A program made the translations under genes and the position numbers. A model generated the notes under the pieces. The model was given only the letters and a program-made list of their open reading frames with translations, was not told the origin of the DNA and ran no database searches. DNA of 64,000 bases from Tetradesmus obliquus (lineage: Eukaryota; Chlorophyta; Chlorophyceae; Sphaeropleales; Scenedesmaceae), in assembly GCA_030272155.1 (NCBI GenBank), contig CP126199.1, forward strand, positions 2,418,001 to 2,482,000, given 5' to 3'. Shown in pieces: positions 1-13,497 of the stretch; the stretch's first letter is position 1; each line of letters begins with the position of its first letter.

Positions 1-2401
1 GTGCGGGTGTAGTCAATGGTGTATGTGGCCTTGACGATCTGATCTGGTCCGACGATTGCGCTGGCCGGTGAGATCTTCTTCTGCACATCCCAGCTGTAGC
101 TCTTCTTGGCCCACACAGCGTAGGACTTGGCCTTGGCGGCTACAGCAGCGCCGCAGCCCATGACCGAGAGGTTGATGGTGGAGCTTGCGTTGCCTGCTTG
201 CTGCGTGTCTGCTGCTACCCAGCTGGCCTTGTTGGTAGCCTCCTTTGTGAAGCAGTCCTTGAAGGGGCCGTACCTGCAGGGCAGTACAGTGCGGTGCGGC
301 GCAGTACAGTGAGACACAGTGAGGTGCAGTGCAAGACAGTGCAAGATCAGGCAGTGCATAAGGCAGAATGATCGTTGCAGAAACGCAGTAGTACAATAGT
401 GATACTGACCACAAGAGGCATACATAGGTTGACGCACAGCAGGGAGTTGCTGTGCAGTGCTCTGCTGGTGGTAGCGTATTGGATGCAGCCGGCAAACTTT
501 GGAACGAGGCCCAGTTGTGGTTCCGCATGCAAACATCAACAACCTCTGCACACCAACTGCAGCGCATGCATTAGTACTCATACAGCCCGTCCACCCAGCC
601 AGCATGCAATTGTTGTGCAAGAACACACACCTGACAGTGTAGGTGAAGGTGGTGGTGCCGCAGATCTTGCCGCTTGGGAAGGTGCCAGCAACCAGCAGAC
701 CAGTGACATAGTCGTCACCGGTGACAAACACATCGCTGACCTCCACACACTCCTGCTGCAGGCCCTTCAGATCTGCTGCTGCTGGCGCTGCTGCCACCAC
801 CGGGGCCAGTGGCATGCGGGGCGGAGCGCTGGGATTGCCTGCTGCTGCTGCTGCTGCTGCAACTGTGGTAGTAGCTGCTGCAGGTGCTGGCGTGTCGGCT
901 GGAGCGTCATCCTCGCTGCTGTCACTGCCTTTAGGTGTGATGGAGATGTCGATCTGCTCGTCTGAGTCGCGGCTCTTCTTGCTGTCGTCTGCAAGGTTCT
1001 TGGCAACATCGGACATGAACTTTGACAGGTTGAAGCCACCACCGGATGACCTGTTACTGGGCTTGGTGTCATTGCCGGCCATCGATCCAATGATGCTGGA
1101 GATGTTGGGCAGCTCTGGCAGGTTGGGGATCGGCAGGGGTGGCAGATTGTTGATGGTCAGGCTTGTAGTGGTGCTTGTGCCAGCAGGGGGAGGCTTCAGC
1201 AGGTTGCTGAGGACATTCGCCAGGGTGTTGTTGCCTCTGGGTTCACCGGATGTAGCTGCCTGCAGCTTGCGGCCAGCATTGGCAGTGCCAGCAGCAGCGC
1301 CCACAATGATGGAGGCAGATGTGAATGAGGTTGTGGCTCCAGTTGGCACGCCGTTGCGGTTGTTCACGTAGATCGCTGATGCTGCAACTGACGCGCCCAC
1401 AGGGTTGAAGGCCGGGGTGGCGATGTAACGGCAGGTCAAAGTTTGACCAGCCGCCACAGTCAGCATCGGGCAGGAGGCAGTAGTGGTGTATGGGAGGCCA
1501 CCAAAGGGGTTTGTCATTGACACCTGGACCTCCTTTAGCTGCGCATTCAGCGGGGAGCTGTTGGTGATGTAAACCTCTCCAATGGATTGGAAGGCCGGTG
1601 TACTGCCTGTCATCGCCTGGGGTGGATTACGCGTGAAGGTCACCGTGTACGTCACCTCCTCATTTGTACTGCCCGTCATTGCTTCCGCTGACAGTGCTGT
1701 GAAGTTCTGACCGCCGGTGATCGAGTTCATAGCTGAGGCAGTGTCTTGGCCTGCTACTTGTGCTAGATCCAGCTGCTGCTTCACGTAGCGGTCCCAGGCA
1801 GTCTCTGCTGGCTTGAGGGTGACGTTCTGCACGCTGGCAATCTTGCTGACTGTCCACTCCCAGCGGCCCACGTATGGTGCAGAGGTCTGCAGGGACAGAG
1901 TGGCAAGGCAACAAGGAACAAAACGGAGGTATGAGTGTGTTTGCAAGCTCCCATGCTGGGTACAAAGCTCACATAATTAGCTGTGCACCGCTGTGACTTG
2001 TTTGAAACAGCCTGCACAGAGAGCAGATTGTACACTGCCAGCATACGGAATGCATCATGCAACTGCACATGCAGGCAGATCAATCAACACCAGCCCTTTT
2101 TGCAGCGCACCTGTGCAATGCGCACTGCCAGCTCGTAGCAGAGCTTCTGCACTGTGGCTGTCTGCGTGATCTGCTGGCCCGTGGATGCAGTGAGCACTGC
2201 CTGGTTGGTCAGGATGGCTGTCTCAGGGCAGGTCAGCTGCGTGCTGTACGACTGCTGCGAGGTGCCTGCACGGCAGCAGCAAGCAGTGACAGCAGCCACC
2301 AGGTGTGGTGTGGGCAGAAACGCGTTAGTTTTCTTGTGCTGCTGCAACGATAGGCAAGTTTGCTGTCAAGCTGTGCAGTTGACCAACAGTGTCAGGTGTT
2401 G

Positions 2402-2437
<36 letters not shown>

Positions 2438-4748
2438 TGCTTTGCTGCAGTCCGCTGCCACAGCGGACGGCATACACATATCCTTCACCCTCCTGCTAGT
2501 ACCAGTCCTATAACATGTCAACATGTCACTTACAATACTAGACACGGTGCTGCCGCACCTGAGAAGCCATATGCCTGGGGCGCCATGCCATCCTGCACCA
2601 CTGCCTGACCAGAAGGAATCGCTCCTGCAGCTGTGTTGATCATGCCAACTGCTGCAGACAGCGCCTGCACTTGGAAGATGGCTGTGCCTGCCTGGTTACC
2701 CATTATGGCTGTATTGCCGACGCTGTACTGCACATCTGCCAGGTTTGTGTAGGAGCCTGGGGTGGGTGCTGCGGGCCAGTAACCGACGTAGTTGCAGACG
2801 GTGCTGCTGCATGGTTGGATCTGCACAGAACGGCAGCAGGAGCAGTAGAAGCGCAGTGGGAGAAGGGTGCTGATTGCATGTAGCGGTGGTTTGTAGCAAT
2901 CGCTGACAGAGCATGACAGAGCATGAGCAGTAGGTTGACAGTGCCCAGGGGGGTGTTGCCCCTCTGCACTTCCACTAATATGAAGTGCAATGGTAAAGGC
3001 TTCATGTGCACACTTCATGTACTGCTGCCCCGCCCTGTGCTGCCCTGGCATGCTATTCTACCATCATACTTCTCTGTAATGGGCCCAGCTGTTATGCGCA
3101 TTGTACTGCTTTACTGCCTCACCTGGAAAGGCACAGGTGAGCCGCAAGACACCGTTGACTGAGGCCCGCCCTGCACGTAGTCGTTAATGTTGTACACAGT
3201 GACCGGTACGTTCTGAGGGTTTGTGATGGTGATTTGTCCATTGACTGCGCCCTGGTACACAGTGTCTGTGCCTGTCTTCTGCACGTTGAGTGTCCAGGTG
3301 GCATCCTGCAAGCAGATATGCAGCGCAGCAGGGGGTGTGATTTGTCACATCAGTGCTTTGGAAAGTGATCAGAGGAGCTGTGCTTTGCATGAACTGCCAG
3401 CTAATGTGCTCTGCATGTAGCATGGCAGGCAATCAGGAATTGCGCTGGCTGTCATTGCTGCTGCTGCTGGCACAGACGTTTCAACCACTGCGATTCCCTA
3501 CCCATGCTGCTGCCTGCTGCTGCTGCTGCTGCTGCCGTCCGCTCTACAGTTGCACCCCTCCCCCTGCTGCTGCTGCTGCTGCATGCTCTCTGGAAATCTC
3601 TCTGGAAATCCCGCCTCTCATTGCCAGCTCACCGCTGAGTCACCCTTGAACATGGCTGCCACGTTGTTTGTGAAGGGCGGCGCCAGTGCCACTGTCTTGA
3701 AAAAGCTCCAGGCGGCAGTGCCTGGCTGCATGCCTGTGCTGTAGGTGGCTGTCTTGCTGACATACAGCGGGGAGATGTTGGGCGGCGCATAGCAGAACTC
3801 CGCCTTCAGCATGATGATGTTCATCAGCCTCCCCTGCGGCAGGCATTTGTGACGCACAGAACGGCAGGTGTTGAAGGCGTGGACAAGATGCGCGGTTGTT
3901 GGAAGCTGCTTTGCGCCAAGGTCAGTGCACAATGCTAACGGTCAAATGCACGGAAGGTGTAGGTGTGACAGGCACCAGCCCCCAGCCAATCACAGCAGCT
4001 GAAGCAAACGTCAAATTGATAATAAACAGTACATATTCAACAGCGTTGCAGCTCTGTGGACTATATGTATGCTGATCTGCATGTGGTGTATGATTCTGCC
4101 ACATTTGTATGTCAGCAAGTGTGCACAGCAGCAAAATTGACCCTAACAGCAGCAGTGCCGCACCTGAGTCACTCCAGAGCCAAAATAGTACACCCTGGAC
4201 AGTGGCAGGTCCTTGGCAATAACAGCAAGGATGGGGATCTGCGGGCTGTTGAACACCATCTTGATACCGTCATATTCCACTCCAAGGTTCCCTGAGCTGC
4301 AGCCATTTGGCACTTGGAAGCCACCGTTCAGGTTTCCACCTGGCACGAAGGATTGCACACCGGATGGCAGGTACCCCATCTCTGCCAGCTGCTGGCAATT
4401 GACCACATCTTTGAAGATGTCACACTTTGAGGAGATGTGTGTGAGGGGGTCGTCATTGATCTTGCCGCAGGTCTTGAACCATTCGGCATCTGGGAGCACC
4501 AGAGGGAATATGCTCTTGTCTGACCAGCGCTGCGGCCGCGTCTCGCCCTGCTGGGTGTATGTGGGCGCTGCTGCCACTGTTGTGCCGGGCGCGGGGTTGG
4601 TCACAGAGTTGGAGGTGACTGTGACAACGCCGCGTGTCTTCATGTCAACCCAGACTTGGCGCACTGGATCCCATCTGATGACATCCGGCAGGAGAGCTGC
4701 TGAAAGTGTGATGCTACCTGCAGTTACCAAAGCATAGTTGTTGAAGCG
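1..4748 (-). CDS. Large secreted surface protein with repeated beta-sandwich-like modules, 3' end outside window
   Basis: The model has exons at 4748-4164, 3833-3633, 3305-3123, 2820-2559, 2265-2111, 1886-631 and 273 to beyond base 1. All have GT/AG borders and matching phases, giving about 970 residues in the window. A similar module recurs: a strand with a W...K core (WTLNVQKTG, WEWTVSKIA, YSWDVQKKI), followed later by a Tyr-Thr-Val strand (VTYTVTFTR, ATYTIDYTR) and Cys-containing loops. This resembles the DUF11-like repeats of large bacterial and algal surface proteins; that assignment rests on pattern only. Around bases 700-1150 there is a Ser/Asp/Ala/Pro-rich insert, probably a flexible linker. 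N-glycosylation-type NxS/T sites are frequent. The role is probably structural, in the wall or matrix. The first exon is not fixed; a signal-peptide-like reading frame starts at 5057. Confidence 0.7.
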
Positions 4749-5013
4749 CTGTGATGTGCACGCTCTGAGCTGGATAGTAAGGTGTATAAATGGCAGCTAT
4801 GTGCTGCAGGCCATGAGGGGTACTGTCGACACTAGCTTCAGCCTATGAATGCCTGCGTCTCACAATTGACGATTGGTACGCATAAATATGTAAAAATATC
4901 TTTCGTGTTGATGCTCCTGCATCAGGCTGCACATTGCTGCTACTGCTGCCATCAGGCAGTGCCTGCTGCTGCAGTGCTGCCAGCATCCCCTGGCTGAGTG
5001 ATACGCACCTATT

Positions 5014-5057
5014 ACAACCGTCAACAGCAGCGCTATTTGCTTTTCACGCAGCAACAT
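5014..5057 (-). other. Candidate signal-peptide exon of the surface protein
   Basis: An ATG at 5057 opens a short frame reading MLLREKQIALLLTVVIG, a basic start followed by a hydrophobic core as in a signal peptide. It lies about 300 bases upstream of the first supported exon (start 4748). The obvious GT after the hydrophobic core leaves phase 1, whereas the exon at 4748 needs phase 0. Either another small exon or a different donor is involved, so the link is an inference. Confidence 0.3.
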
Positions 5058-5572
5058 CGCGCGTGCTGCACTACAGAGACTCCAAGCGCTGGCCTCTCCC
5101 TATCGGGCCTGTGCTGTTGAGTGTCCGCAGGACTGCTGACAAGCGCAGTCAGATGTTCTCCGGCTCCCAGTAACTATACCTCAGACGTTTCAGCACAAAT
5201 TACTGATTTGTGAGAGCATTGGTGTCTGGTTCGCGGCAACCAAACTTCAGGGCGCAAGGAAACGTCGCCCGCCACTGGCTACGCGCACCACACTCAGCAG
5301 CCTCAAACAACAGTTTTAAACAAACAAAAAGCACACCAACGACTCCGTAGCAACTTCTGGCTGACTATGGTTGTCAGTCGGTTTTTCGCACCAGGCAATA
5401 CAAACCCTGGTGCCCGGATGACTGCCGGTAGCGCCTGCACCAATCGCAAAAACAATTGAATAAACAACGTAACGTGATTGAACCGGCGTAATAGCCGCTG
5501 CAAGGGTGGGCAATCACCGTGGTGTCTGACGCAGCCAGAACAGCAGATGCGAGCACCCATCAACCGAACACA
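5058..5572. other. Intergenic region, no gene seen
   Basis: This holds the 5' flank of the surface protein and the 3' flank of the F-box gene, both on the minus strand. It is less repetitive than its neighbours. I see no supported exon or RNA gene. Confidence 0.5.
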
Positions 5573-5937
5573 TCACACAGGCAGCAGCTCCCAGCCATCT
5601 TCTTCATCGTCTGTGTCGCAAGACGGCGACGCGGCCCACCAAACGCTTGCGGAGCTGCTGCATCGACTTGCAGCACCCTCTGCCAACTCCTGCATGTCCT
5701 CTTCACACACACCATCACAGCCTCGCACACGAAGGCACAGCAAGCTGCTGCTGCCAGCCATCAGCTGCTGCAGGCACTCCACTGAGAGGCCGTTGATGCG
5801 TTCAAGAGTCAGCTGCTGCAGCCGCGGCAGTAGCGCCAGCTGCTGTACCGCCCCTGAGGCACTCGCCAGGTGGCACAGGCCGCCCAGCTGTAGCTCAAGC
5901 AGCTGTGGAAAAGCACCTGGTCCAGGCAGCAGTATCC

Positions 5938-5969
<32 letters not shown>

Positions 5970-6383
5970 GATATCAATGAACAATGACAGCATGCACCAG
6001 AACACCAAGTGACACAAGCTCCCGGTGGTGCTGCAAGCACAAGCTCCCCCTGCATGGCACCTGGCATACCGCTGCCCACTCAAACCGGTTGCTGCGCACA
6101 CTACCGCACCACACAACAGCGATCACAACCCTGCTGATGCTGCAGCTGCTGCTGCTGCTAACATATAACATTGTACACTCACCAAGGCACTCCAGCTGAG
6201 TCAGCCTCCCCAGGCCATACAGCACCAGACAAGTCAGCCCCCTGCCTGCAGGCTGTCCTGCAAGCTGCTGCAGCGCATCCACACTGACGGCTGCCTGGTA
6301 CAGCTTCAGCTGCTGCAGCTGCTGCAGACTGCTCACTGCCGCAAGGCCCTGGTCGGTGAGCTCACTGGCTAGCAGGTCGAGCG

Positions 6384-6419
<36 letters not shown>

Positions 6420-8515
6420 GCATAGGCAAGCAGCAGCAACAGACGCAAGCAGTGTAAAGCACTTTACAGCATTGGTGCCTTGCAGCGCTGGTGACAATGC
6501 ACATGCGCATGCGTGCTGCCTGCTGCAGGACTGCCGCGCAGCTGCTGCGCAACGGGTCCTGCAAGTTGTGCTACCGCAGCAAGAGTCGTGTTCTTTTTGC
6601 TCTAACTGTTACTTTGCAAGCTGTTAAACTTCAGCGGTGCTGAGTAATGTGCTGCTGCGCACCTGTGAGCTGCTTGAACTGGCCTGCAATGGCTGCTGCC
6701 ACGTCATTTGCCTCAGGCATGGAGGTGTAGCCGTAAGAGAGGTCCCGCAGGCCGCTCAGCACCGACAGCTGCTGCACACCTTCCTCAGTCACCCTGCAGC
6801 CACCAGCAGCAGCAGCAGCAGCGTACACATGTGGTGTTTAGTGTCATGCCTATGTCACTCGCAGTGCCTGGTACTGCTGCAGCTGCCGTGCGTCTGACAG
6901 TGGTACACAGTGGTGACAAGCCACGATGCTGTTCAGAACCAAGTGGCACTGCCGCTGCTTGAATCTGTTTTATTGCTGGGTAACCGGGTTGCTTGGCATC
7001 AGCGTCCATCATGCTCACACAGCCAATGTACCCATAGAAATGATAGTTTCACAGTTGTGCGGCATAATGTCAACTGTCACCTCAGCCCACCGCCCCACCT
7101 ATGACAGTGCTTGATGTGCAGCGCAGTCAGCTGCTGCAGCTGCAGCAGATGCAGCAGCCCATCATCGCCCACATTGCAGCCCTTGAGCCCTAGCCAGCAC
7201 AGCTGCGGCAGCGCAGCCGCCAGATGTGCCATACCAGTGTCACTAACACGCGTATATGACAGCTCCAGCCGCCGCAGCTGATTTGCTGCTGCTGCTGCTG
7301 CTGCTGCGTTGAGCTGCAGTGCACGGTCAAAGCTGCTGCCAGTAGTGCTGCTGCCGGGTGGTGCTGCTAACGGTGCATGTTCGAAGCTGCTGCTGCTGCT
7401 GTTGCAGGCGCGTTGCAGCGCCTTGGCAAATGAGGCCAGGGTGTCATTGGTGACCTTGTAGCAGCTGTGCAGGGCGAGCGACTGCAGCTGAGGTAGCAGT
7501 GCTAGGAAGCTCCAACTGCCTCCCAGCCTGCTGCAGCCTAGGTCAACACAGTTGCACACAACAACACAGAACATGGACAGTTGGCAGATAGGTGAGCAAA
7601 AGGCTGGGGCAATGCTGCGCAGTATGGCACCGTCTTGTATCCAATCATAACCCCGTTGGAACATGCACGCAGTACCACTGCTTTGTGAAGCGCATGTTCT
7701 GCATACATGCAGCCAACGTTTTGCCGCTCACCTGACAAATCCAGTTCCTGCAGGCGCAGCCAGGCCGGCTGCAGCAAGGCTTGCTCAGCAGCTGCTGCTG
7801 TGCCGTCTGCAGCTGCCTCTTCCACTAACAGCTGCAGCAGCTGCTGCTGAGCAGCACTGGTAGCTGCTGTGCTGTTGCTGCTTCTGCTTCTGCTGCTCCT
7901 GCTGGTGCTGCTGCTGACTGGGGCAAGTGAACTGTGATCAGGTGCTTGGGCTGCTGCTGCTGCTGCAGAAAGCCAGCTAAGCAGCTCTCTTGGCGATATG
8001 CTGCTGTTGCGCAGCACATGCAGCTGCTGCACCTGCGCAGACCGCTGGGCTGGCAGCTGCACAGCTGCCTCTCCCTCTCCGCAATGCCAGTCCCCGATCA
8101 GCTGCAGAGATGTCAGCAAAGGGCATTGTGATAGCAGCTGGCATAGTGCCTGTGGCTGCAGCTCTTGTGGCCTGACTACTAGCAGAGCCCGCAGCTGCTG
8201 CACTGCACTACAGTCTTGCAGGAAACTTGAGCAGTCCTGGTCCAGGACTATGCTGCGCAAGTGCAGCTGCTTGAGGTGTTGAAAGGCACACAGCGGCTGA
8301 TCATCATACAGCTCAAGGTCATCTTGGGATATTGTTGCTGCATGGGTCGATTTGCGCCACAGTTGCCTGAGGAAGTGGCAGGTGCGGGACAAACGCCGCC
8401 TGTCTGCTGCTGACAGGTGCTCAAGCACGTTTTGGAGACAGATCGCGTCTAACTGCAGCAAAGTAGCAGCTGCAGGTTCACAGCAAAGGTCTGGTGTTGA
8501 ATCTGCTACTGGCAT
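5573..8515 (-). CDS. F-box / leucine-rich repeat protein
   Basis: Exons at 8515-7732, 7537-7099, 6793-6663, 6383-6183 and 5916-5573 join in phase to 632 residues. An F-box-like helix bundle lies near residues 20-50 (LDAICLQNVLEHLSAADRRR, then TCHFLRQLW). Cysteine- and leucine-rich repeats of the AMN1/FBXL type follow, such as LQSLALHSCYKVTNDTL, LRRLELSYTRVSDTGM and LCWLGLKGCNVGDDGL. Such proteins usually recruit targets to SCF ubiquitin ligases through SKP1; the substrate cannot be told. The C-terminus is acidic (DTDDEED). Residues about 175-245 are a low-complexity Ala/Ser/Gln region. Exons 3 and 4 have acceptors preceded by CTG triplets. The ATG at 8515 is the first in frame before the F-box. 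Confidence 0.82.
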
Positions 8516-8874
8516 TGCTCAACAGCACTCGTGGTCGGGTAATGCCGATGCTGCAGCTGCTGCTCCTGTTGCTACTGCTGCTGCTGTACCCGTTGCCTGG
8601 CTTGAGCAGAGCAACATGCGCGTTGAATATAATGGGAGGCAAGGTATGTGCCACGAGTGTTGCCTGCTGAGGGCGTGACTGCACCGCAATGTCTGGATTC
8701 AGAACCCGTACGTAACTGCCACACACGTGCGACTTGTGCGTAAGGCAAGTATTCGTTGCAGCTGCCAGTGTGTTCTCAACATCAACTTCCGTTGCCAGCT
8801 TGTCAGTTTGCTCTATAATCGACCAGTCCCCCGTGTCTTACCCAGTCTCGAACAATTGTGAGTACCGGAGCACG
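8516..8874. promoter_or_regulatory. Divergent intergenic region between F-box gene and small-protein gene
   Basis: These 359 bases separate two genes transcribed away from each other, so both promoters probably lie here. No TATA box or clear motif pair was recognised. Confidence 0.35.
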
Positions 8875-9927
8875 ATGTTTGGAGCCTCAGAGGTGCAGAT
8901 GATCGGACGGGTGAGATTTGTGAACAATTATGTTGCTCATTAGAAGCCAATCGACGGAAGCAACGGGATGCACGTGTTTCGCTAGCTGTACATCGGCAGG
9001 CGTGTTGCTGAGGATGCATCAATGTTGCAGTATTTTGGCAACACCGCTGTGTACAACGCGGCTGCGGCAACCACTCAAGCCGTGTTTCACCTCGCGTCCG
9101 AGCTGGAAGGTAAGCAAGCAGTACTGTGCAGGCTGCAGCACGTGATCCATGTGACAGGGAAGACAGCATTTAGGCAGCCTGGTTTCGGCCGATGAGAAGT
9201 GGCTAGCTGCGTGAGGACTCTGTATACCTTCGCCAATGATTCAGGCCCCGATTTGTTCGCCCTTGTGCTAGACACCTGCTGTTGCTTGCAGCGGCAGCGG
9301 GACATTGGCCCTACACAACAAAACTGCAGCAGAGGCACAGCACAGTCCGTGTGGAAGTGCCACACAGAGTGCAGACCATTCTGCCATGATTGCCCCATGT
9401 AAGATATGGATCGGTACTGACCAATCTTGCTCGTTGCTGATACTGCAGCTGCCTGTGATGCTGGCGCTCGTGCACACAAGCAGCATGCTGCTGATGCACA
9501 TCAGGCGGCCGCAGCGGCACAGCGTGCAAAGACAGCCAAGCAGCAGCAGGCTCAGGCCCAGAAGAGGAAGCCCACCTTGCACAGCCGAGTTTCAGATGAC
9601 GACATAGTGCAGGTGCGCAACTGGCGGGCATGCACAGCGCAGTTGTAAACATGGACAGTCTAGCATGAAAAAAGCAAAGCTGCGCACCTTCAAGCAAGGC
9701 TTGTTGTGCAACTGTACAGTACTGCACAGTACTAGTTGTGCATGTGCTGACGTGCATGTAAAAAATCTAACTGTTGGCACGTGCGTGCTACCGGCAGCTG
9801 TTGTGTTCTGGCACACTGCTGGCATGAGTGTCAGGAGCAGCTACTGCTGTTGCTCTGACCATGCTGCTCATGTTTCTGCCTGCTGCAGGTGCTGTTTGCC
9901 AAGGTGGACAAGAGAGCAGGGCAGTGA
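8875..9927 (+). CDS. Small conserved-looking protein of unknown function (120 aa)
   Basis: Exons at 8875-8910, 8986-9109, 9449-9612 and 9889-9927 join in phase to 120 residues plus a stop. The protein opens MFGASEVQMIGR. It has an amphipathic N-terminal part (residues about 13-50), then a Gln/Ala/Lys-rich, probably coiled-coil stretch (about 55-95), and a C-terminal part ending VLFAKVDKRAGQ. There is no signal peptide or membrane segment. Size and helical make-up would fit a small subunit of a complex, but I do not recognise the family. Consistent phases over four exons support a real gene; start choice is the first ATG before the first donor. Confidence 0.55.
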
Positions 9928-10464
9928 CCTGTGAGAAGCCATAACACGTTGGAGACCAGAGATGGCTGGCCAAAGCACCATCAGCACCTGGCAGCAGCTG
10001 CTGAGCACCCACCTCGCCTGCCCAGTAGGCAGCAGTGGTAGCTGGTGCTTGTCCCCATTGTTCCATATGACCTGCACACTGGGGCATTGCAAGTGGCCAG
10101 CTGGTGATGATCATTACCAGCAGTGCAACGATGCGCGCATGTAGCGAGACGTGACAGGATGAAAACGCTGCCAGCGCCCGCAGCGTGCTGCGCTTGCAAA
10201 TCTGCAGCACTCGCGCTGCACCTGGTACTGCAAGTAGCACGAGAATATGACTGCCAGTGCATGCAAGTTGCCAGCAGCTGCGTAGCGGCGTGTGTGTCCT
10301 CGTAAACATTGTGCAAGGCTGCAAGCAGTCCAACTCAGCCAGCTGCTTGGCAACAGAGCAAATCTATGCCATCTGCAGAATGCGCCTTGCATTTTCTGCA
10401 CATGCATTGTGGTGCATCTTGCGCTCTTCTGGTCAGCGCAACGAGGATATGCATGTGCACCGTT

Positions 10465-10469
10465 TGTAA
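10465..10469 (+). promoter_or_regulatory. Candidate poly(A) signal TGTAA
   Basis: TGTAA, the common green-algal polyadenylation signal, lies about 540 bases after the stop at 9927. A second copy is at 10607-10611. Either could end the small-protein transcript. Confidence 0.3.
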
Positions 10470-12289
10470 GTGGTGGCTGTACATGTGTTGCCGCTGGGTG
10501 TTAGAACCCGGCAAGTGTTAGAACCAAAGTTGACATCATCAGAGTTGGTGGGGTGCGGGGCAGTGGCGTTGATGCTGTGGCTTGATTGGTGTTGTACAAC
10601 ACTACATGTAATGTCCCGACTCCAGAGTAGAGGGGTCATCATATTCATGCTGCCGGTGCTGCTGCTAATATCAGTTACTGTATCAGGTTGGTCACAACCT
10701 TGCATCTGTGGTGACCTGCATGTTGGAGCCTGGTGCCTTTTCATACATTACATTACATGCTCCACTCAACGAGGAGTGGGAACCCCAGTCAGGAGCCAAC
10801 CAGAGGCTCATAGGGGAGGCTCATAGGGGCTTTTCATTGCGCAGCAATGTCGGGAAAACTTGCTGATTGTGCCTGGCTGATCATCTGCCAGTCTAGTACC
10901 ATACTACTGCTGCCAGCTTGCACTAGAGCCACTGATGCCGGAGCTGTAACAGAGTAACAATGTTATTTCGGCTGTTACAGCACATATCTTGCCATGCTTC
11001 TGTGGTACGACGATGCAACATGACCACCCCACAAGCAAAAACCGCTACTGATGAGCTTCGACATATGTACACCTTCCATGGATTCAAACCTACACGAGTT
11101 ATGGCACCAGTGACCCACCAGCCGCACTAGTTCACAACAGCACAAGCTGCAGGCACTGCTGTGCTGCAGCTGCTGCGGCATCCAACAGAGGCAGCACTGC
11201 TTGTTGTGCAGCAGCACTTCTGTGTGCGTTGCAGCCGCAGCATCTCATGACGTAACTGCTCTCTATGATGTCACAGGCCAGTGCTGCTAGTGGGTGGCAG
11301 GCTACAAAGCCACGTTTGCTGTCACACGGAAAACCACTTTATTGGCACAGATGCACACCTCAGCTGCCTTGCAGCTCAGGCAGCGTATCACACCAGCACA
11401 GCAATGCACAAAGCGGCTGTAAAGTGGCTGTACAGGGGCTGTAAAGCGGCTGTGAAGCGGATTGCTTCCCTCTTAGATCCAACAAGCCTATCAGCCCTAA
11501 GATGTGGCCACGCAGCAATCCCATCAAGTACATACACACATACTTCTGAGCCTGTGAGACTGCTGCTGCCAGCGCTTGCTCAACTATTGAGTTCCAAAGG
11601 TCCTCGCTGCCTCAACAAACAGGCATCATAGTATGAAGCGGAAGCCGCTGCCATACGCGGCGCATAAGAGACAAAGAAGAAATCAGCTCTGCCGTAAACA
11701 GTTCCAACAGCTGCACCAGACAACATCAGACACGCGCCTCCACCGACCAACGGCAGCAAGCATCAACTGACGGGCATTCCAGCTATATGCCTGCGCTTGC
11801 AGCACCGCAACTAGGACAACACGCGATCCCCTCAAGCAATGGTATGCCAGCAACAGCAATCAAACATCAAGCAACTGCCCTAGCCAGGCAGCAATAACTG
11901 CCTGCTCAATCAACTGGAGATAGACAACATCGCCACAGCAGCACTGGAGGCAATCAGTCAACCATGTATGCAACGGCAACTGGCAAAGTGTCAGCAATCA
12001 ATCCACCTAGAGCTCCATGTGAAAGATATGACGAAAAGGAAGACTACACGCGCAAAGAAAAGAATGTGTCCGCGTAGCTATGTTGTCTGACACTGATTTC
12101 ACCACCGCATGCATGCAAATCAAACGCATCGATGACTGTATTCAACTGCCAAGTATTCGGCACATAGTGTAAGCCTCAGCAGCACTGCTGCAAGGGGGGG
12201 GCAGTTGCTGCCAAACAGCCGGGTGGGATGTGCGCTCACTCAGCCGCTGTACAGCAGCCTGTAAACCATGTGCGTAGGCACCGCAAAAA

Positions 12290-12615
12290 GACAGCAGACA
12301 GCACCTCATGCTACGGAACCCAGCATTTCCCGCTAATCTTGCTCTGCACATTCTGTCATGTTGCAGAGCAGCAGCTATGCTGCAAGGCGAGGCTGTCTGC
12401 CACAAAACAGCTTCAGCCCTGCTAACATGTGTAAAAGGAAAACTCTCCCCGTACAAAAGGCAAAATTATCAGCTACCCCACCTAGATAGCAGACAAACAA
12501 CACCACATGCTGCTACGAAACCATACATTTCCCCTTATACGTGCTCTGCACGTTATGTCATGCTGCAGAGCAGCAGCTGTCCTGCAAGCTATTGCTTGCT
12601 ACCACAAAACGCAAA
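12290..12615. repeat. Diverged direct repeat, about 110 bp spaced by about 200 bp
   Basis: Bases about 12297-12405 and 12495-12607 match closely. Both run from CATGCTACG or GCTGCTACG through TTTCCCC-type and CTCTGCAC blocks to TGCAGAGCAGCAGCT and end in CACAAAAC. There are scattered substitutions. No open frame or terminal inverted repeat goes with it. Confidence 0.7.
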
Positions 12616-12835
12616 CCCATCAGCTGGCAATTCAAAGATCCACTCAAAGCACGTGCAGCAAGTGCCTGTGCCAGAGGCCTCATCTGCCTGCAGTGGCTAC
12701 ACTGCGAGGGTTGCTGCTGGCAGCACTGCCATACATGACCATCATATCTACAACAGCGGTACACCACCACCGCCCCTGCTTTCAAGCTGGCCTGTCCAAT
12801 CACAACTGTATTTGCCGACTGCTTCGCTCGCATGC

Positions 12836-12840
12836 TTACA
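12836..12840 (-). promoter_or_regulatory. Candidate poly(A) signal TGTAA of the metallopeptidase gene
   Basis: On the minus strand TGTAA lies about 140 bases after the stop at 12982, a usual distance in green algae. Confidence 0.45.
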
Positions 12841-12981
12841 TGCAAATGTAACCACTGCGTCAACAGCCACTCCTTCATACTGCAGCTGATGCCAGCCGCC
12901 GCAACGTCAGCCTCTTAGCAGGCCATTTTCCAGCCATAGCAGGCCTGCAGACGTCCATAGCTTTGGCGGCATGCTGAATAA

Positions 12982-13434
12982 TCACAAGCCAGTGACGTTG
13001 GCAGTCACTGACAACACCGAGTTGACCGTATCCATACGGTATCCGGGCGGCAGACCACTCAAAACTGTGCCCGTGCATTGTGAGGACTTTGTGTTTGTGT
13101 TCTTGGGCATGAGGCCGCTTGTGAACTGAGTGAATCCGCGCGCAGACGTGCCGCCTGTTGTGTTCTGCGGCGACCAGTTGGTTGGCTGACTGCTCACCCA
13201 CTGAAAGATGAGTGGGGTTGAGGGCGTGATCAGCAGCGTGTTTGTGCCGGCGAGGAACACGTACACTCGCGCAGCGCAGACGCAACTATTGGGCGTACTG
13301 CAGCCTCCCTTGGAGATATTTGTGAAAATGCGCACTGCTGGCACCTGGGGCACAGGGCTGGGGGAAGGGGGTGCCGGGCTGGGGCTGGGGCTGGGGGAAG
13401 GGGAGGCGATAGGTGAGGGCGACGGTGATGGCCT

Positions 13435-13497
<63 letters not shown>

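Larger units (their letters stand above)
9928..12835. other. Long intergenic region, no supported gene
   Basis: This probably holds the 3' UTR of the small-protein gene. Open frames here are short, overlap on both strands and show no protein-like pattern or consistent splice phases. It contains the 200-bp direct repeat at 12290-12615 and a small repeat of the element TAAAG-GGCTGT near 11410-11460. Confidence 0.45.

Noticed and set aside
375-1371. Long plus-strand frames at the left end
   Set aside because: They are antisense to the well-supported surface-protein exons and are rich in Cys/Leu/Ala from CTG/GCT triplets.
11041-11110. Possible tRNA-like segment with a TTCAAAC box
   Set aside because: I could not form a cloverleaf with matching acceptor and anticodon stems.
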